Source of the DNA: Flavobacterium agri
Lineage (GTDB): Bacteria > Bacteroidota > Bacteroidia > Flavobacteriales > Flavobacteriaceae
DNA: 64,000 bases
NCBI RefSeq assembly: GCF_013401995.1
Contig: NZ_JACBJI010000005.1
Coordinates: 124,843 to 188,842 of the forward strand
Reading direction: 5' to 3'
The translations under genes were made by a program, and so were the position numbers. Below are positions 6,712 through 16,708 of the stretch, piece after piece. Under the pieces are notes generated by a model. That model made no database searches, was not told the origin of the DNA, and worked only from the letters and a program-made list of their open reading frames with translations. Position 1 is the first letter of the stretch. Each line of letters starts with the position of its first letter.

Positions 6712-9459
6712 CTAAAATTTGAAATTATAAGTCAAAGTGGGAACAGGAATCGAAAAAATCGACGTCTTGTAAGCTTTGATCTGTCCGCTTTCGGTCACGA
6801 AAAATACCGAATACGGATTGTTTCTTCCGAGTACGTTGTAAATGGAGAAGTTCCAGAAACTGTGCGCGAGTTTCTTGATCTTGTGGTTTCCTTCGATGTT
6901 CACGCCGATGTCGACGCGGAAATAATCGGGAATGCGGAATTGGTTGCGATCGCTGTACATCGTGAATTCAATACCGTTGTACATATACGTGCCAATCGGG
7001 TAGGTGACGGGTCTTCCGGTTTGGTAGGCCATATTGGCAGAAAAACTGTAACGCTTGGTGAGTTTGTAATTCAAAACGGCACTGAAGTCGTGTGGTTTGT
7101 CGAAATTCGATGGGAAATAATCACCGTTGTTGACGCGTTCGTCGTCGAATCTGCTGTCGAGTTTGATGAAGCTGCGCGAATACGTATATCCGATCCAACC
7201 ATTGAGCCTTCCCGTATTTTTCTTGAGCAACAATTCGAAACCGTAACTTTTGCCTTCGCCTTGCAGCAATTCGGTTTCTACGTGTTCGTTGAGCAACAGT
7301 TGCGCGCCCACTTTGTAATCGAGGATGTTTTCGGAGCGTTTGTAATAGCCTTCGAGGCTCAATTCGTAAACGTCGTCGGCTAAGTTTTTATAAAAACCGA
7401 GAGAGAATTGTCTTGAAAGCTGCGGATCCACGTTCAAATCAGACAATTTCCACGTAGCCGTTGGCGATTGTGTCGTATTGCTCGACAACAAATGGATGTA
7501 CTGATAAGTTTGGTCGAATCCGGCTTTGACCGAAAATCCGTCCGAAATGAGGTAACGGGCCGAAAGTCGCGGCTCCAATCCGCCGAAAGTCTTGATGACC
7601 TCGTTGTTGCCGAAAGTGCGTTCGCCCGTGACCGTACCTTCGTTTTTCGGAAGTCCGGCCTGGTAAGTCCGCTGTACAGACGAGCCCAAAGCCATGTAAT
7701 ACGAATAGCGAAGCCCGACGCTGATGAGCCATTTGTCGTTCGGTTCGAAATCGTCGCTCACGAAAGCACCCGATTCGAGTCCTTTTTCCTTTTGGATATC
7801 GATCGGCACCATTAGCGATTCTGACCCCAAAGGATCCAGATAACCCGGACGGATTTGGTACAATTTGCTGTTCAGTCCGTAACTCAACTTGTGTTTTTCG
7901 CTCAACTGGTAGCGCAATTTGAACGCGAGTTGGGTTTCGTCTATCTTATAGCCGAAGTCGAACGAATTCGGGTTCGAAGCGTCGTATTCGATGTGGAATT
8001 TGTATTCGCTGTTTGTCACGATAAGGCTGCCGCGGTGCTTGTTGTTGAAACGGTGGTTCCATTTGAGCGAGGCGAGACGGTTGTCGTATTTGTAAAGCGA
8101 ATCCGATGTGATGCTGAAATCGTCGTGGCTGTAATAACCCATAAGTTCCAAATCGTCTTTTTCGCTCAACTGATGCGTGTATTTCACGATGCCGTCGTAA
8201 AAAGAGGCGCGGCTGTTTTGAAGATCGCTGTTTTTGAGCGAGCGCAAAATCCAACCCGAATACGTCGCGCGTCCGCCAATTACGAGTCCGCTTTTGCCTT
8301 TTACAATCGGGATGTTGAGCGCGAGATTGCTCGTGACCGGCCCGATGTTGCCTTCGCCCGAGAATTTTGTCGTTTCGGCTTTTTTGGTCGTGATGTCGAA
8401 TACCGATGAGAGCCTTCCTCCGAATTCTGCCGGAATACTTCCTTTGTAAATCATCGCGCTTCCCGTCGTAAACGGATTAACTGCCGAGAAAAAGCCAAGA
8501 AAGTGCGACGGATTGTACAACACGGCTTCGTCGAGCAAAATCAGGTTTTGATCTTCTTTTCCGCCTCTTACGTTGAATCCGGCCGAACCTTCGCCCGCGG
8601 TTTTTATGCCCGGAAGCGTCGTGGCAACCCTGAAAATGTCGCGTTCGCCAAGCACGAGCGGGATGGTTTTGATGTTTTCCACATCGATATTGGTCACGCC
8701 CGTCACCGCCGTTTTAAATGTGGCTTTGTCGTTCATATGTACGATGACTTCCTTGAGCATGTTCGGATTCTCGGTTACGCGGAAGTCGAGCTTACCGTTG
8801 CCGTAGGCCACGATTTTTTTGGAAGCCTGAACGTGATTGAGCGATTTGATTTCAATCGTCTGCGCACCAGACGGCACTTTGAGCGCATAGAAACCACTGT
8901 CATCTGTCACGGCATCGATGGTCGTGCCTTTCACCGAAAGCAATACGCCCGGAACGCCTTGTCCGCTTGCGGCATCGCGCACATAACCCGTAATGATCGA
9001 CGTTTTGTCGTTCTCGCTTTTTTCCTTTCCGACAAGGGCTACGGTATCGTCGTCGGCATCCGATCCGCGTTCGTTGAAAAACACGGGTTTCGCGGTTTCG
9101 GCAACCGGTTTGGCTTTTGGGTTATCCGAAAAATAATCGTTCGGCAACTGATCGTAAATCACGCTGTTCTGCGTCAGGATGATGCGGTCGCCGTCTATAA
9201 AATAGTTGAGGTTGGTCTGAGAGAAAATAGATTCGAGCACCGTATTGACATCGGTGGCGGTAAAGTTGGCCGACACGTTTCCGGCTTGCTTAAACCAGGT
9301 TTTGTCGAAATAAAATTTGTAGGCAGAAGCCGATTCGATTTTTTGGATGGCCTGTTCAACAGGGACATCGGTAAACGAAACGCTTATTTTTTGTTGGGCC
9401 GAAACCGTTGCCGAAACCGCGAACAACAAAACGAAAAGTAGGTTTTTCACGGTTTTCAT
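6712..9459 (-). CDS. TonB-dependent receptor with STN domain
   Basis: A 915-aa outer-membrane receptor. Order of parts: signal peptide (1-21), an STN (secretin/TonB short N-terminal) domain at about 24-95, a carboxypeptidase regulatory-like beta domain at about 155-240, the plug at about 250-355 with FNVRGGKEDQNLILLDEAVL, then a long barrel ending in TYNFKF with the usual terminal Phe. It imports a substrate by TonB/ExbBD energy. STN domains often signal to an anti-sigma factor, but no sigma/anti-sigma pair is nearby. Its ATG shares one base with the stop of the gene at 9459-10178. Two DUF4249 lipoproteins follow. Confidence 0.9.
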   Translation of the reverse strand: MKTVKNLLFVLLFAVSATVSAQQKISVSFTDVPVEQAIQKIESASAYKFYFDKTWFKQAGNVSANFTATDVNTVLESIFSQTNLNYFIDGDRIILTQNSVIYDQLPNDYFSDNPKAKPVAETAKPVFFNERGSDADDDTVALVGKEKSENDKTSIITGYVRDAASGQGVPGVLLSVKGTTIDAVTDDSGFYALKVPSGAQTIEIKSLNHVQASKKIVAYGNGKLDFRVTENPNMLKEVIVHMNDKATFKTAVTGVTNIDVENIKTIPLVLGERDIFRVATTLPGIKTAGEGSAGFNVRGGKEDQNLILLDEAVLYNPSHFLGFFSAVNPFTTGSAMIYKGSIPAEFGGRLSSVFDITTKKAETTKFSGEGNIGPVTSNLALNIPIVKGKSGLVIGGRATYSGWILRSLKNSDLQNSRASFYDGIVKYTHQLSEKDDLELMGYYSHDDFSITSDSLYKYDNRLASLKWNHRFNNKHRGSLIVTNSEYKFHIEYDASNPNSFDFGYKIDETQLAFKLRYQLSEKHKLSYGLNSKLYQIRPGYLDPLGSESLMVPIDIQKEKGLESGAFVSDDFEPNDKWLISVGLRYSYYMALGSSVQRTYQAGLPKNEGTVTGERTFGNNEVIKTFGGLEPRLSARYLISDGFSVKAGFDQTYQYIHLLSSNTTQSPTATWKLSDLNVDPQLSRQFSLGFYKNLADDVYELSLEGYYKRSENILDYKVGAQLLLNEHVETELLQGEGKSYGFELLLKKNTGRLNGWIGYTYSRSFIKLDSRFDDERVNNGDYFPSNFDKPHDFSAVLNYKLTKRYSFSANMAYQTGRPVTYPIGTYMYNGIEFTMYSDRNQFRIPDYFRVDIGVNIEGNHKIKKLAHSFWNFSIYNVLGRNNPYSVFFVTESGQIKAYKTSIFSIPVPTLTYNFKF

Positions 9460-10178
9460 TAATTGGAATAATTGTCGATGTAACGCAACAGGTTGGTCAT
9501 GAATTTGATTTTGTCTTTTTTCTCGAGGTCGCGTTCTTTTTGGTAGAAATCGCGGATTCGGTCTTTCTGTTCGGGGAAAATCGCGGTGATTTCGCTTTTG
9601 GAATTCACTTTGAAGAAGCTGCCGCCTTTTGAAAGTATGAAATTCGGGTCGTCGGAAAATTCCTCATACGTTACGCCTTCACCGTGCTTTTCCTTGCGGA
9701 ATTTGTGATGTTTGGCCAGCAGCGTGGCGCTTTTAGCTTCGAAACACTTCTCGTAATAACCGGATACGAAATCGGGTTTCGAAGCAATGGCGTTGAGGTT
9801 GACAAAGTTTTTTGAATTGATCGTGAACGAATCCACGCGGTCTTTCTCGAGAATCGTACCGATGTTGTTGCTTATGTTTCTCGGGCGAAACATCAAAATG
9901 TCGTGATAGATATCGTATCGCAACGATACTTCTGCGTATTGCTGGCCATCATAAAATACAATGCCTTCTGTATAATCATTTGTTGCCAGAAATTGATGGT
10001 TGCCGTTCCTTACGCGATACGGATTGTCATAAGCGCGACCGTTGTTAAGGTTTAGGTTCTCAACCCCGACTGATTGGTCATAAACGTTGAGGATTTCTGT
10101 GTTCTGCGAAAACGAGTGGGCGTGCCAAAATAAGGTAACACAGGCCAGTAGCCGATGCCTCGATCTGAAAAGAATCAT
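9459..10178 (-). CDS. Hypothetical secreted protein upstream of TonB receptor
   Basis: A 239-aa protein, not assigned to a named family. Residues 1-25 look like a signal peptide ending HSFSQ. The middle is a beta-rich stretch (YDGQQYAEVSLRYDIYHD) and the C-terminus is helical and Lys/Asp-rich. Its stop codon overlaps the ATG of the receptor gene by one base, making it the first gene of the operon. It may be a periplasmic or surface partner of the receptor; this rests on position only. Confidence 0.65.
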   Translation of the reverse strand: MILFRSRHRLLACVTLFWHAHSFSQNTEILNVYDQSVGVENLNLNNGRAYDNPYRVRNGNHQFLATNDYTEGIVFYDGQQYAEVSLRYDIYHDILMFRPRNISNNIGTILEKDRVDSFTINSKNFVNLNAIASKPDFVSGYYEKCFEAKSATLLAKHHKFRKEKHGEGVTYEEFSDDPNFILSKGGSFFKVNSKSEITAIFPEQKDRIRDFYQKERDLEKKDKIKFMTNLLRYIDNYSN

Positions 10179-10248
10179 GTTTAGGGATATAGCAATTCGG
10201 AGCCTAATGTAGGAAAAATTTTATCATTCTGACTTTTTAAGAAATAAA

Positions 10249-10281
10249 AAAATCCCGATAACCATTGATTACCGGGATTTT
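10249..10281 (-). terminator. Rho-independent terminator of pnp
   Basis: The stem AAAATCCCG/CGGGATTTT with a 15-base loop is followed on the minus strand by a T-rich run. It lies 19 bases after the pnp stop codon. Confidence 0.8.
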
Positions 10282-10299
10282 ACTATGGATGAAGATGTT

Positions 10300-12609
10300 T
10301 TATTCTTCTGATGTAGGTTGGTCCTGACGAGGTTCGCGTGGTTCGCGTCCCGATGCTTCGGGATTACGCGGACGATCGTTGCGGTCGCCTCTGTGTCTGT
10401 CGCCACCGTGACGTGGGCCACGGTCGTTGCGGTCGCCTCTCGGACGGTCGCCGTCGCGTCTCTCCGGACGTGGAGCGTTCTCGTCTCTTGGCGGACGTGG
10501 CGTCAAAGCTTTCTTCGACACGCGCTCTTTTTTCGTCTTAGGATCGATTCCCATGTATTTCACTTCGAACTCGTCACCCATGTTTACAAGGTCGGTGACG
10601 TTCTCTGTTCTTTCCCATGCGAGTTCCGATACGTGAAGCAAGATCTCGTTTCCTGGAGCGTCGAGGTATTCCACAACTGCACCAAAGTCCATGATCTTGA
10701 TGACCTTCACTTTGTAGACTTCACCGACAACCGGCTTGAACGTAAGCGAGTCGATCTTGCGAAGTACCATATCGATTCCGTCCTGGTCTGTACCCAAAAT
10801 TTCGACAACACCTTCTTCGTTGACTTCGTTGATGACGATAGTCGTTTTGGATGCCTTCTGAAGTTCCTGGATGACTTTTCCTCCAGGTCCGATAAGTGCC
10901 CCGATGAAAGCGCCCGGAATGGTCGTCATGATGATTTTCGGTGCTTTCGGCTTCACGTTTTCGCGTGGCGCAGCTTGTACTTCAAGGAGTTTTCCAAGAA
11001 TGTGCAAACGTCCGTCGCGCGCTTGGTTCAAAGCTTGTTCCATGATGTCGTAACGCAATCCTTCGATCTTGATGTCCATCTGGCAAGCGGTGATACCGTC
11101 GGCCGTTCCGGTTACTTTGAAGTCCATGTCACCGAGGTGATCTTCGTCTCCAAGGATGTCCGAAAGTACAGCCCAACGGCCTGTTTTGTCGTCAGAAATC
11201 AATCCCATCGCGATTCCGGAAACCGGTTTCGTCATTTGAACACCCGCGTCCATGATCGCCAAAGTTCCGGCACAAACCGTCGCCATAGAAGACGAACCGT
11301 TCGATTCAAGTACTTCAGAAACCACACGGATCGTGTACGGGTTTTCTTCCGGGATCATGTTTTTCAACGCGCGCTGCGCCAGGTTCCCGTGACCGACCTC
11401 GCGACGTGAAGTTCCGCGCAACGGCTTGGCTTCACCTGTCGAGAACGGTGGGAAGTTATAGTGAAGGTAGAATCTTTCTTCACCTTGCTCGCTCGGTGCG
11501 TCGATGATGTTCGCTTCACGCGAAGTTCCCAAAGTCACCGTTGCCAATGCCTGGGTTTCACCACGTGTGAACAAAGCCGAACCGTGAACCGACGGAAGAT
11601 AATCGACTTCACACCAGATCGGGCGGATTTCGGTCGTCTTACGTCCGTCAAGGCGCAATCCCAAATCAAGGATCACGTTGCGGACCGCTTCTTTTTGTGT
11701 CTTATAGAAGTATTTTCCGATCAATTCGCCGAACTCGAGTTGTTCTTCTTCGGTGAATTCTGCTTTCAATTCTTCTTTTACGAGAGCGAATTTCTCTGAA
11801 CGCTCGTGTTTTGCAGTGCCTTCTTTGGCAATTGCATAACACTTGTCGTAAGCGAATTTCTCTACTTTCTCGCGCACTTCGTCGTTGTTGTTTTCTTCTT
11901 CGTACGTACGGATTTCTTTCTTTCCGAAAGCCGCCTGAAGACGTTTTTGTGCAGCGATCTGGACCTTGATGGCTTCGTGTGCGAATTTGATCGCGGCTAC
12001 CATTTCGGCTTCAGAGATTTCTTTCATTTCGCCTTCTACCATCGCAACCGAATCTTCAGAAGCTCCGATCATCATGTCGATGTCAGACTCCGCCAATTGA
12101 GTTGGGCTTGGGTTGATGACGAATTCTCCGTTGATGCGGCCAACGCGTACTTCCGAAATCAACGTCTCGAAAGGAATGTCGGATACAGACAAAGCAGCAG
12201 ATGCGGCAAGACCTGCCAAAGCATCGGGCATCACCTCGTCGTCGTGCGACATGAGTTGGATCATCACCTGCGTTTCGGCATGGTAATCATCGGGGAAAAG
12301 CGGACGCAAAACGCGGTCCACGAGACGCATAGTCAGGACCTCCTTGTCGGAAGGACGCGCCTCACGTTTGAAAAACCCGCCAGGAAAGCGACCTGCGGCT
12401 GCGAATTTTTCGCGGTAATCTACAGTCAGGGGCAAAAAGTCTACACCCGGACTTGCTTTTCTTGCGGAAACTACCGTTCCAAGCAGCATAGCGTCGCCCA
12501 TTCGAACGACAACCGATCCGTCGGCTTGCTTGGCTAGTTTCCCAGTTTCGATCGAGATGCTTCTTCCATCTCCCAGATCGATAACTTCTTTTGTTACTTG
12601 TGGAATCAT
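10300..12609 (-). CDS. pnp: Polyribonucleotide nucleotidyltransferase (PNPase)
   Basis: A 769-aa PNPase, which degrades RNA 3' to 5' using phosphate. It has two RNase PH-like domains (about 1-330 and 335-570; [17 protein letters not shown] is the typical second-domain block), then a KH domain ([20 protein letters not shown]) and an S1 domain ([19 protein letters not shown]). The last 60 residues form a disordered Arg/Asp/Gly-rich tail longer than in E. coli (711 aa). The start at 12609 (MIPQVTKEV) is the family start; the upstream Gln/Asn-rich extension to 12684 is not expected. It lies downstream of rpsO, the common bacterial order. Confidence 0.95.
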   Translation of the reverse strand: MIPQVTKEVIDLGDGRSISIETGKLAKQADGSVVVRMGDAMLLGTVVSARKASPGVDFLPLTVDYREKFAAAGRFPGGFFKREARPSDKEVLTMRLVDRVLRPLFPDDYHAETQVMIQLMSHDDEVMPDALAGLAASAALSVSDIPFETLISEVRVGRINGEFVINPSPTQLAESDIDMMIGASEDSVAMVEGEMKEISEAEMVAAIKFAHEAIKVQIAAQKRLQAAFGKKEIRTYEEENNNDEVREKVEKFAYDKCYAIAKEGTAKHERSEKFALVKEELKAEFTEEEQLEFGELIGKYFYKTQKEAVRNVILDLGLRLDGRKTTEIRPIWCEVDYLPSVHGSALFTRGETQALATVTLGTSREANIIDAPSEQGEERFYLHYNFPPFSTGEAKPLRGTSRREVGHGNLAQRALKNMIPEENPYTIRVVSEVLESNGSSSMATVCAGTLAIMDAGVQMTKPVSGIAMGLISDDKTGRWAVLSDILGDEDHLGDMDFKVTGTADGITACQMDIKIEGLRYDIMEQALNQARDGRLHILGKLLEVQAAPRENVKPKAPKIIMTTIPGAFIGALIGPGGKVIQELQKASKTTIVINEVNEEGVVEILGTDQDGIDMVLRKIDSLTFKPVVGEVYKVKVIKIMDFGAVVEYLDAPGNEILLHVSELAWERTENVTDLVNMGDEFEVKYMGIDPKTKKERVSKKALTPRPPRDENAPRPERRDGDRPRGDRNDRGPRHGGDRHRGDRNDRPRNPEASGREPREPRQDQPTSEE

Positions 12610-12743
12610 AAATCCAATTTCTTGATTAAACAATGGGTCTTCGTTGTAGTTGTGTTGTTGTTGCTGTAGTTGTTTAAAACCCAATGAAAAACCAAAACTT
12701 TTTCTGTCAATCTAATTTATCCGACGAGCGGATTTTATAAAAC

Positions 12744-12769
12744 AAAAAGAGGCGCGCGAGCACCTCTTT
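12744..12769 (-). terminator. Terminator between rpsO and pnp
   Basis: The stem AAAGAGG/CCTCTTT encloses a GC-rich loop and is followed on the minus strand by a T-run. It lies 5 bases after the rpsO stop and could partly uncouple pnp from rpsO. Confidence 0.8.
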
Positions 12770-12773
12770 CCGA

Positions 12774-13043
12774 TTATTTACGAATATTCAATTCTTTGAT
12801 GATTTCGCGGTAGCGGTTGATTTCGGTATTCTTGAGATAATCAAGCAAACTTCTTCTTTTACCTACCAGCTTTACAAGGGAGCGCTCGGTGTTGAAATCG
12901 TGACGATTCTTCTTCAAGTGCTCTGTCAAGTGATTGATACGGTGCGTAAACAACGCGATCTGCCCTTCTGCAGATCCTGTGTTGGTAGCCGATCCGCCGT
13001 GCTTAGCGAAAATCTGCTCCTTAACTTCTTTAGTCAAATACAT
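12774..13043 (-). CDS. rpsO: 30S ribosomal protein S15
   Basis: An 89-aa protein, the normal S15 length. It carries the S15 signature including GSAEGQIALFTHRINHLTEH and the C-terminal KRRSLLDYLK block. S15 binds 16S rRNA and helps assemble the small-subunit platform. The start at 13043 (MYLTKEVKEQ) matches the family; the open frame continues 19 codons upstream but would run through the promoter. A terminator follows and pnp is next. Confidence 0.97.
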   Translation of the reverse strand: MYLTKEVKEQIFAKHGGSATNTGSAEGQIALFTHRINHLTEHLKKNRHDFNTERSLVKLVGKRRSLLDYLKNTEINRYREIIKELNIRK

Positions 13044-13097
13044 GCCAATATTATTTAAATGATTTTTATGTATGTAGCCGTTTTTCGGATACGGGTG

Positions 13098-13105
13098 CAA
13101 AAGTA
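13098..13105 (-). promoter_or_regulatory. Candidate -7 box for rpsO
   Basis: TACTTTTG on the minus strand is a full match to TAnnTTTG, 55 bases before the rpsO ATG. The resulting leader could hold S15 autoregulation, though no such fold was confirmed. Confidence 0.5.
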
Positions 13106-13179
13106 CATTTTTATAATTGAAAAATTGCGTACTCGACTAAAAAAAAAATCGCTTCACAGGTCGGCAGCCGCGTTTTAGC

Positions 13180-15594
13180 TTACTGTTTGATGACTTTAAC
13201 GGTTTCGGATGTGCCGTTGGCCGTTACCTTTACGAGATAAGTCCCGCTTTGCAACCCCGATATATCGAGATCGGCCATCATGCCCGATACCTCGAAATCC
13301 CTTATTTTCTTACCCGAAATATCAAGCACTTCGACATGCGACAATTCTTTCGAAGCTAAAATGCTCACCAATCCCTGCGTCGGGTTCGGAAATACCGAAA
13401 ATGTTTTTTTCTGTTCGTCGGCAACATCTAGCAAAGGAGTACCCTGAACTTGTATAGACCGCAAACGCGTGAGGTTCATATGACCTCCGTTTACATATGT
13501 GGTGTATTTCGAGCAGGATTCCAAAGTCACGTCGATGATTTGGCCCGCATACGGGGTCAGGTCGAGGGTCAGGATCGAGAACGGGTCGTTCGTACTCACG
13601 TTCGCGTGTCGGCTTGGCCCGAATTGTTGGCCGTTTACCAGAACGCGGAACCAGTTCGTAAGCGGCGATTGGTAATAATATTGTTGCTTGATGTCGGCTT
13701 TGAACGCGACCGTAGCGAGTTGGGTCGCATCGATGCGGTACTTCATCGCCGACACGTAGGCGCGGTTCGCATTCCAGGCTTGTTCCTCTGTAGGCGCGTC
13801 GCCACCTATCCAAGGAAGTCCCGTTTGCTTGGTGAACAACGAAAGTGAGGAAGGCACCGTGTTGTAAAATATATCCGAACTTTTGTTGAATTGGGGCGCG
13901 GCCTTCGCGCTGGAAATCACGTTCTGGTTCTGATAGTACGGAGCCGTAATCGGCTCGGGAAGCGTTGTTGCGTGTACCTTGATCCATCCCGAACGGTTGC
14001 CGTCGCAATTCGAGCGTACAAAAATATCGTAAGCGGTCGATTGCGGCAAGTTGTCGAATTGATGGTTTTTGGTGCTGATGACCATTCCCGAGAAAGGAGC
14101 GTTTCCGTCGTGAGGCACGATGGCAACCTCAAATTCCGCAGCTTCCGAATCCCATTCCAAAGACAGGCTGCTTTGCGTGGCCAGTATGGTGAAACCCGAC
14201 GGAACATCACAGCTTTGTTCAAGTTTGATATTGTCGATGAAAGCAGCGTCGTCGGGTGTCTCAAAACCGTCCGAAGTGGACGCGGTATGACCGATATGCT
14301 GGATTTCTACATCGAAGAGCAAGCCCACATAATCGCTTAGGTCTATCGCAACGGTGTGGAACGGATTGCCCGATTCCGCTTCAGGCGCGAAAACGAAAGG
14401 CTGTGCCACGCCGTTTACGAGCACGCGCACCAACGATCCGCTATTCTGACGCAAGTCGAACTTGAAAACCGGATTTCCGATGAAAGCTGTGAGATCGACT
14501 TGGAAGAGCAACGAGCTTAGGTAATCGTCGTTGTACTGCCACCAGTCGTCGGATCCGAATTCCTGCCACGGATTCGGGTCAGTGAAGGCATAACCTGCCA
14601 AACGCACCCCCGTTTGGGAGTTGTTGCCGGCCATGTTGGAAAGCTTGATGAATCCGAGCCATTCATGGTCCATGCGATAATTATAATCCGATTGGCCTTC
14701 AAAGGTGATATGCGTAGGTACGGTCAACGGCAATGGTTTGGTCGCGAACGGATAGGACGAAAAATCGCCTCCGAAATCGCATTGCGAACGTCTGTAGAAC
14801 TTGTAATGCGTCCCCGGAAGGAGCTCGGTAAGTTGTACGGTGGTCGCCATAGTTGTCACGTACGTTGTCGGAATCGGCTGGCCTTCGGGTGCGGCCGAAT
14901 ATTCGAAAGCGACGACGTTGTTCGGGTTTGGCCAATAGGCCGTAGCCGTAGTGGTTTCGACATTGTTTACGTTGCCGGCGTAAATGGTCGGGCATTTTTG
15001 GAGGTCGCCTCCAAATTTGATCCTTGCAAGGGAATTTTCCCAGATGCCAGGCCCTGCATTTCCACCGGAAAAGTTCATCGCCGTCACCTTTGGAGGCTCG
15101 AATAAAAATTCGCTCCCCAAGAAACCCGTAAGCGCGCTAGAGGTGGATCCAGGTTGGATTTCGCGCACGTCGATCACGAGGTTGTGCTCGCGGTTGTAGT
15201 AGAACGGTTGCGCTAGCGTGAGTTTGAGCTCGGTTCCCGAATACGTCATCGTCCCGACGTTAAAGACTTCCGTCGTCTCGGAATCGGGAATAAACGGCTC
15301 GCCATCGGTAAATTCGTCTTTGTCGGTGTAACCGATGCGAACGATCCATTGACCTGAATTCTGTAGGGACGATCCGCTGAAAATGGTGAAATAGCTGATC
15401 GTGTTGATCGTGCCGATGAAATCGAGACGGTCCTTGTGGTAAATAGTCTGCGAATGCGAATATTGGCTTTGGGGTGAAATCGGCGGGTTCACATAATCAC
15501 CTCCGCCAGTGGTAAAGCTCGTCACCGGTTCGAGTTGTGCCGATGCAAGCGCCAAACAGCCTATCGACAGTAAAAAAGTAAAAATCTTTTGCAT
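13180..15594 (-). CDS. T9SS-exported protein with type A sorting domain
   Basis: An 804-aa secreted protein. It begins with a signal peptide (to LALASAQ). The middle holds fibronectin-III-like segments (ATAYWPNPNNVVAFEYSA; LSLEWDSEAAEFEVAIV) and two jelly-roll blocks of the cleaved-adhesin kind. The last 75 residues are a type A T9SS sorting domain: FSVFPNPTQGLVSI, then VEVLDISGKKI, then LDISGLQSGTYLVKVTANG. The sorting domain sends it through the machinery encoded by gldKLMN in this window. Probably a surface or released adhesin; the ligand is unknown. It has its own -7 box. Confidence 0.88.
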   Translation of the reverse strand: MQKIFTFLLSIGCLALASAQLEPVTSFTTGGGDYVNPPISPQSQYSHSQTIYHKDRLDFIGTINTISYFTIFSGSSLQNSGQWIVRIGYTDKDEFTDGEPFIPDSETTEVFNVGTMTYSGTELKLTLAQPFYYNREHNLVIDVREIQPGSTSSALTGFLGSEFLFEPPKVTAMNFSGGNAGPGIWENSLARIKFGGDLQKCPTIYAGNVNNVETTTATAYWPNPNNVVAFEYSAAPEGQPIPTTYVTTMATTVQLTELLPGTHYKFYRRSQCDFGGDFSSYPFATKPLPLTVPTHITFEGQSDYNYRMDHEWLGFIKLSNMAGNNSQTGVRLAGYAFTDPNPWQEFGSDDWWQYNDDYLSSLLFQVDLTAFIGNPVFKFDLRQNSGSLVRVLVNGVAQPFVFAPEAESGNPFHTVAIDLSDYVGLLFDVEIQHIGHTASTSDGFETPDDAAFIDNIKLEQSCDVPSGFTILATQSSLSLEWDSEAAEFEVAIVPHDGNAPFSGMVISTKNHQFDNLPQSTAYDIFVRSNCDGNRSGWIKVHATTLPEPITAPYYQNQNVISSAKAAPQFNKSSDIFYNTVPSSLSLFTKQTGLPWIGGDAPTEEQAWNANRAYVSAMKYRIDATQLATVAFKADIKQQYYYQSPLTNWFRVLVNGQQFGPSRHANVSTNDPFSILTLDLTPYAGQIIDVTLESCSKYTTYVNGGHMNLTRLRSIQVQGTPLLDVADEQKKTFSVFPNPTQGLVSILASKELSHVEVLDISGKKIRDFEVSGMMADLDISGLQSGTYLVKVTANGTSETVKVIKQ

Positions 15595-15614
15595 CTCCTT
15601 TTCAAATTGGAGCG

Positions 15615-15622
15615 CAAAAGTA
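15615..15622 (-). promoter_or_regulatory. Candidate -7 box for T9SS-exported protein
   Basis: TACTTTTG on the minus strand, 20 bases before the ATG at 15594, just after the stop codon of the upstream GAF gene. Confidence 0.45.
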
Positions 15623-15631
15623 CTAGTTTGA

Positions 15632-16090
15632 TCAGAATAAAAACTTCGCGATCAAAGAATTAACATCTTCAAGGAAACGCTCGTCCAAATCGGTAAACGC
15701 ATCGAGTACTTCAGAATCGATGTCGATCTGGCCGATGTTCTCGTCGTTGACGAACAAAGGCACCACGATTTCAGATTTTACGGTCATCGAGCACGCGATG
15801 TAGTTGTCTTGCGCCATCACGTCGGGCACGACGAAGTTTTTGTTCGATACGGCGACCTGTCCGCAAATGCCTTTTCCGAAAGGGATTACGGTATGGTCGG
15901 TAGGTTCTCCGGCATAAGGTCCTAGAATCAGTTCTTCTTTGTCGCCGTTGCGGAAATAGAATCCGACCCAATCGTAATAATCGATGTTGTCGCGCAGCAA
16001 ATGGCAAATCTGCAACAATTTGTCGTCTTTAAGTACGTTACTGTGCTTGAGTATGTCGATTACTTTCTGTCTGAGTTCTTCAAAAGTCAT
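15632..16090 (-). CDS. GAF-domain protein, free methionine-R-sulfoxide reductase-like
   Basis: A 152-aa single-GAF protein. The blocks GPYAGEPTDHTVIPFGKGICG, IACSMTVKSEIVVPL and GQIDIDS match the family that reduces free methionine-R-sulfoxide (E. coli MsrC/YebR). Cys-76 and Cys-100 keep the 24-residue spacing of two of the three E. coli cysteines; the third is His here. The family uses Cys chemistry inside the GAF pocket. Likely cytoplasmic oxidative-damage repair; activity with one Cys fewer is an inference. It has its own promoter and diverges from xrtF. Confidence 0.8.
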   Translation of the reverse strand: MTFEELRQKVIDILKHSNVLKDDKLLQICHLLRDNIDYYDWVGFYFRNGDKEELILGPYAGEPTDHTVIPFGKGICGQVAVSNKNFVVPDVMAQDNYIACSMTVKSEIVVPLFVNDENIGQIDIDSEVLDAFTDLDERFLEDVNSLIAKFLF

Positions 16091-16106
16091 GGTTCGGATT
16101 TTTATG

Positions 16107-16114
16107 CAAAATTA
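16107..16114 (-). promoter_or_regulatory. Candidate -7 box for GAF/fRMsr-like gene
   Basis: TAATTTTG on the minus strand, a full TAnnTTTG match 17 bases before the ATG at 16090. Confidence 0.45.
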
Positions 16115-16139
16115 CGCCATCGCCAACCATAAGATTATA

Positions 16140-16147
16140 TAAATTTG
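16140..16147 (+). promoter_or_regulatory. Candidate -7 box for xrtF
   Basis: TAAATTTG matches TAnnTTTG and lies 13 bases before the TTG start at 16160, divergent from the box at 16107. Confidence 0.45.
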
Positions 16148-16159
16148 TTAAAAAAATAA

Positions 16160-16708
16160 TTGGAAACCCTTAAGCAGTACAAGCCGTTTTTTATTTTCCT
16201 GTTGAAGTTTTTCGCGGTATATGCGGGCTTGACGCTGATTTACCAAACCTATCTCAACAGTTTCAACGCGGCTGCGTTCGAGGTTGACGATTTCACCAAA
16301 CTTGTAGCCGACCAAACGAAATGGTTTACCGACGCGCTCGGATATCACACCGAAGTCAAACCGCATCTTCTCCAGCCGTCGATCATGTTCATCTTAGACG
16401 GCACTTATGTTGCGAGAGTGGTCGAAGGTTGCAACGCACTTAGCGTGATCATACTTTTCGCGGCTTTCGTGGTCGCTTTTAAAGGCGAATGGAAAAAGAC
16501 GCTGTGTTTTATTTTGGGCGGCACGGTCTTGATCCATATCCTTAACATCGTGCGTATCGGGCTTTTGAGCATCGCGCTTTTGCACTATCCGAAATACGAA
16601 CACATTTTACACGGCGTGATTTTCCCGGCGATCATTTACGGCGTCGTGTTTTTACTTTGGGTGGTCTGGGTCAATAAATTCTCTCAGCATGGAAGAAAGA
16701 AAGAATAA
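16160..16708 (+). CDS. xrtF: Exosortase family protein XrtF
   Basis: A 182-aa integral membrane protein with about five hydrophobic helices. It carries the exosortase triad: Cys in VEGCNALS (about residue 91), Arg in NIVRIG, and His in LHGVIFP. Exosortases are membrane transpeptidases that cut and anchor proteins with a matching C-terminal signal. XrtF is the short flavobacterial form. The start is TTG at 16160; the next Met would remove the first helix. It overlaps the partner gene by 20 bases, so the two form an operon. No target with an XrtF sorting signal was recognised in this window. Confidence 0.88.
   Translation: METLKQYKPFFIFLLKFFAVYAGLTLIYQTYLNSFNAAAFEVDDFTKLVADQTKWFTDALGYHTEVKPHLLQPSIMFILDGTYVARVVEGCNALSVIILFAAFVVAFKGEWKKTLCFILGGTVLIHILNIVRIGLLSIALLHYPKYEHILHGVIFPAIIYGVVFLLWVVWVNKFSQHGRKKE

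Noticed and set aside
10318..11409. Long plus-strand frame over the 3' half of pnp
   Set aside because: Antisense shadow of PNPase, with low-complexity Arg/Val/Phe composition and no family features.
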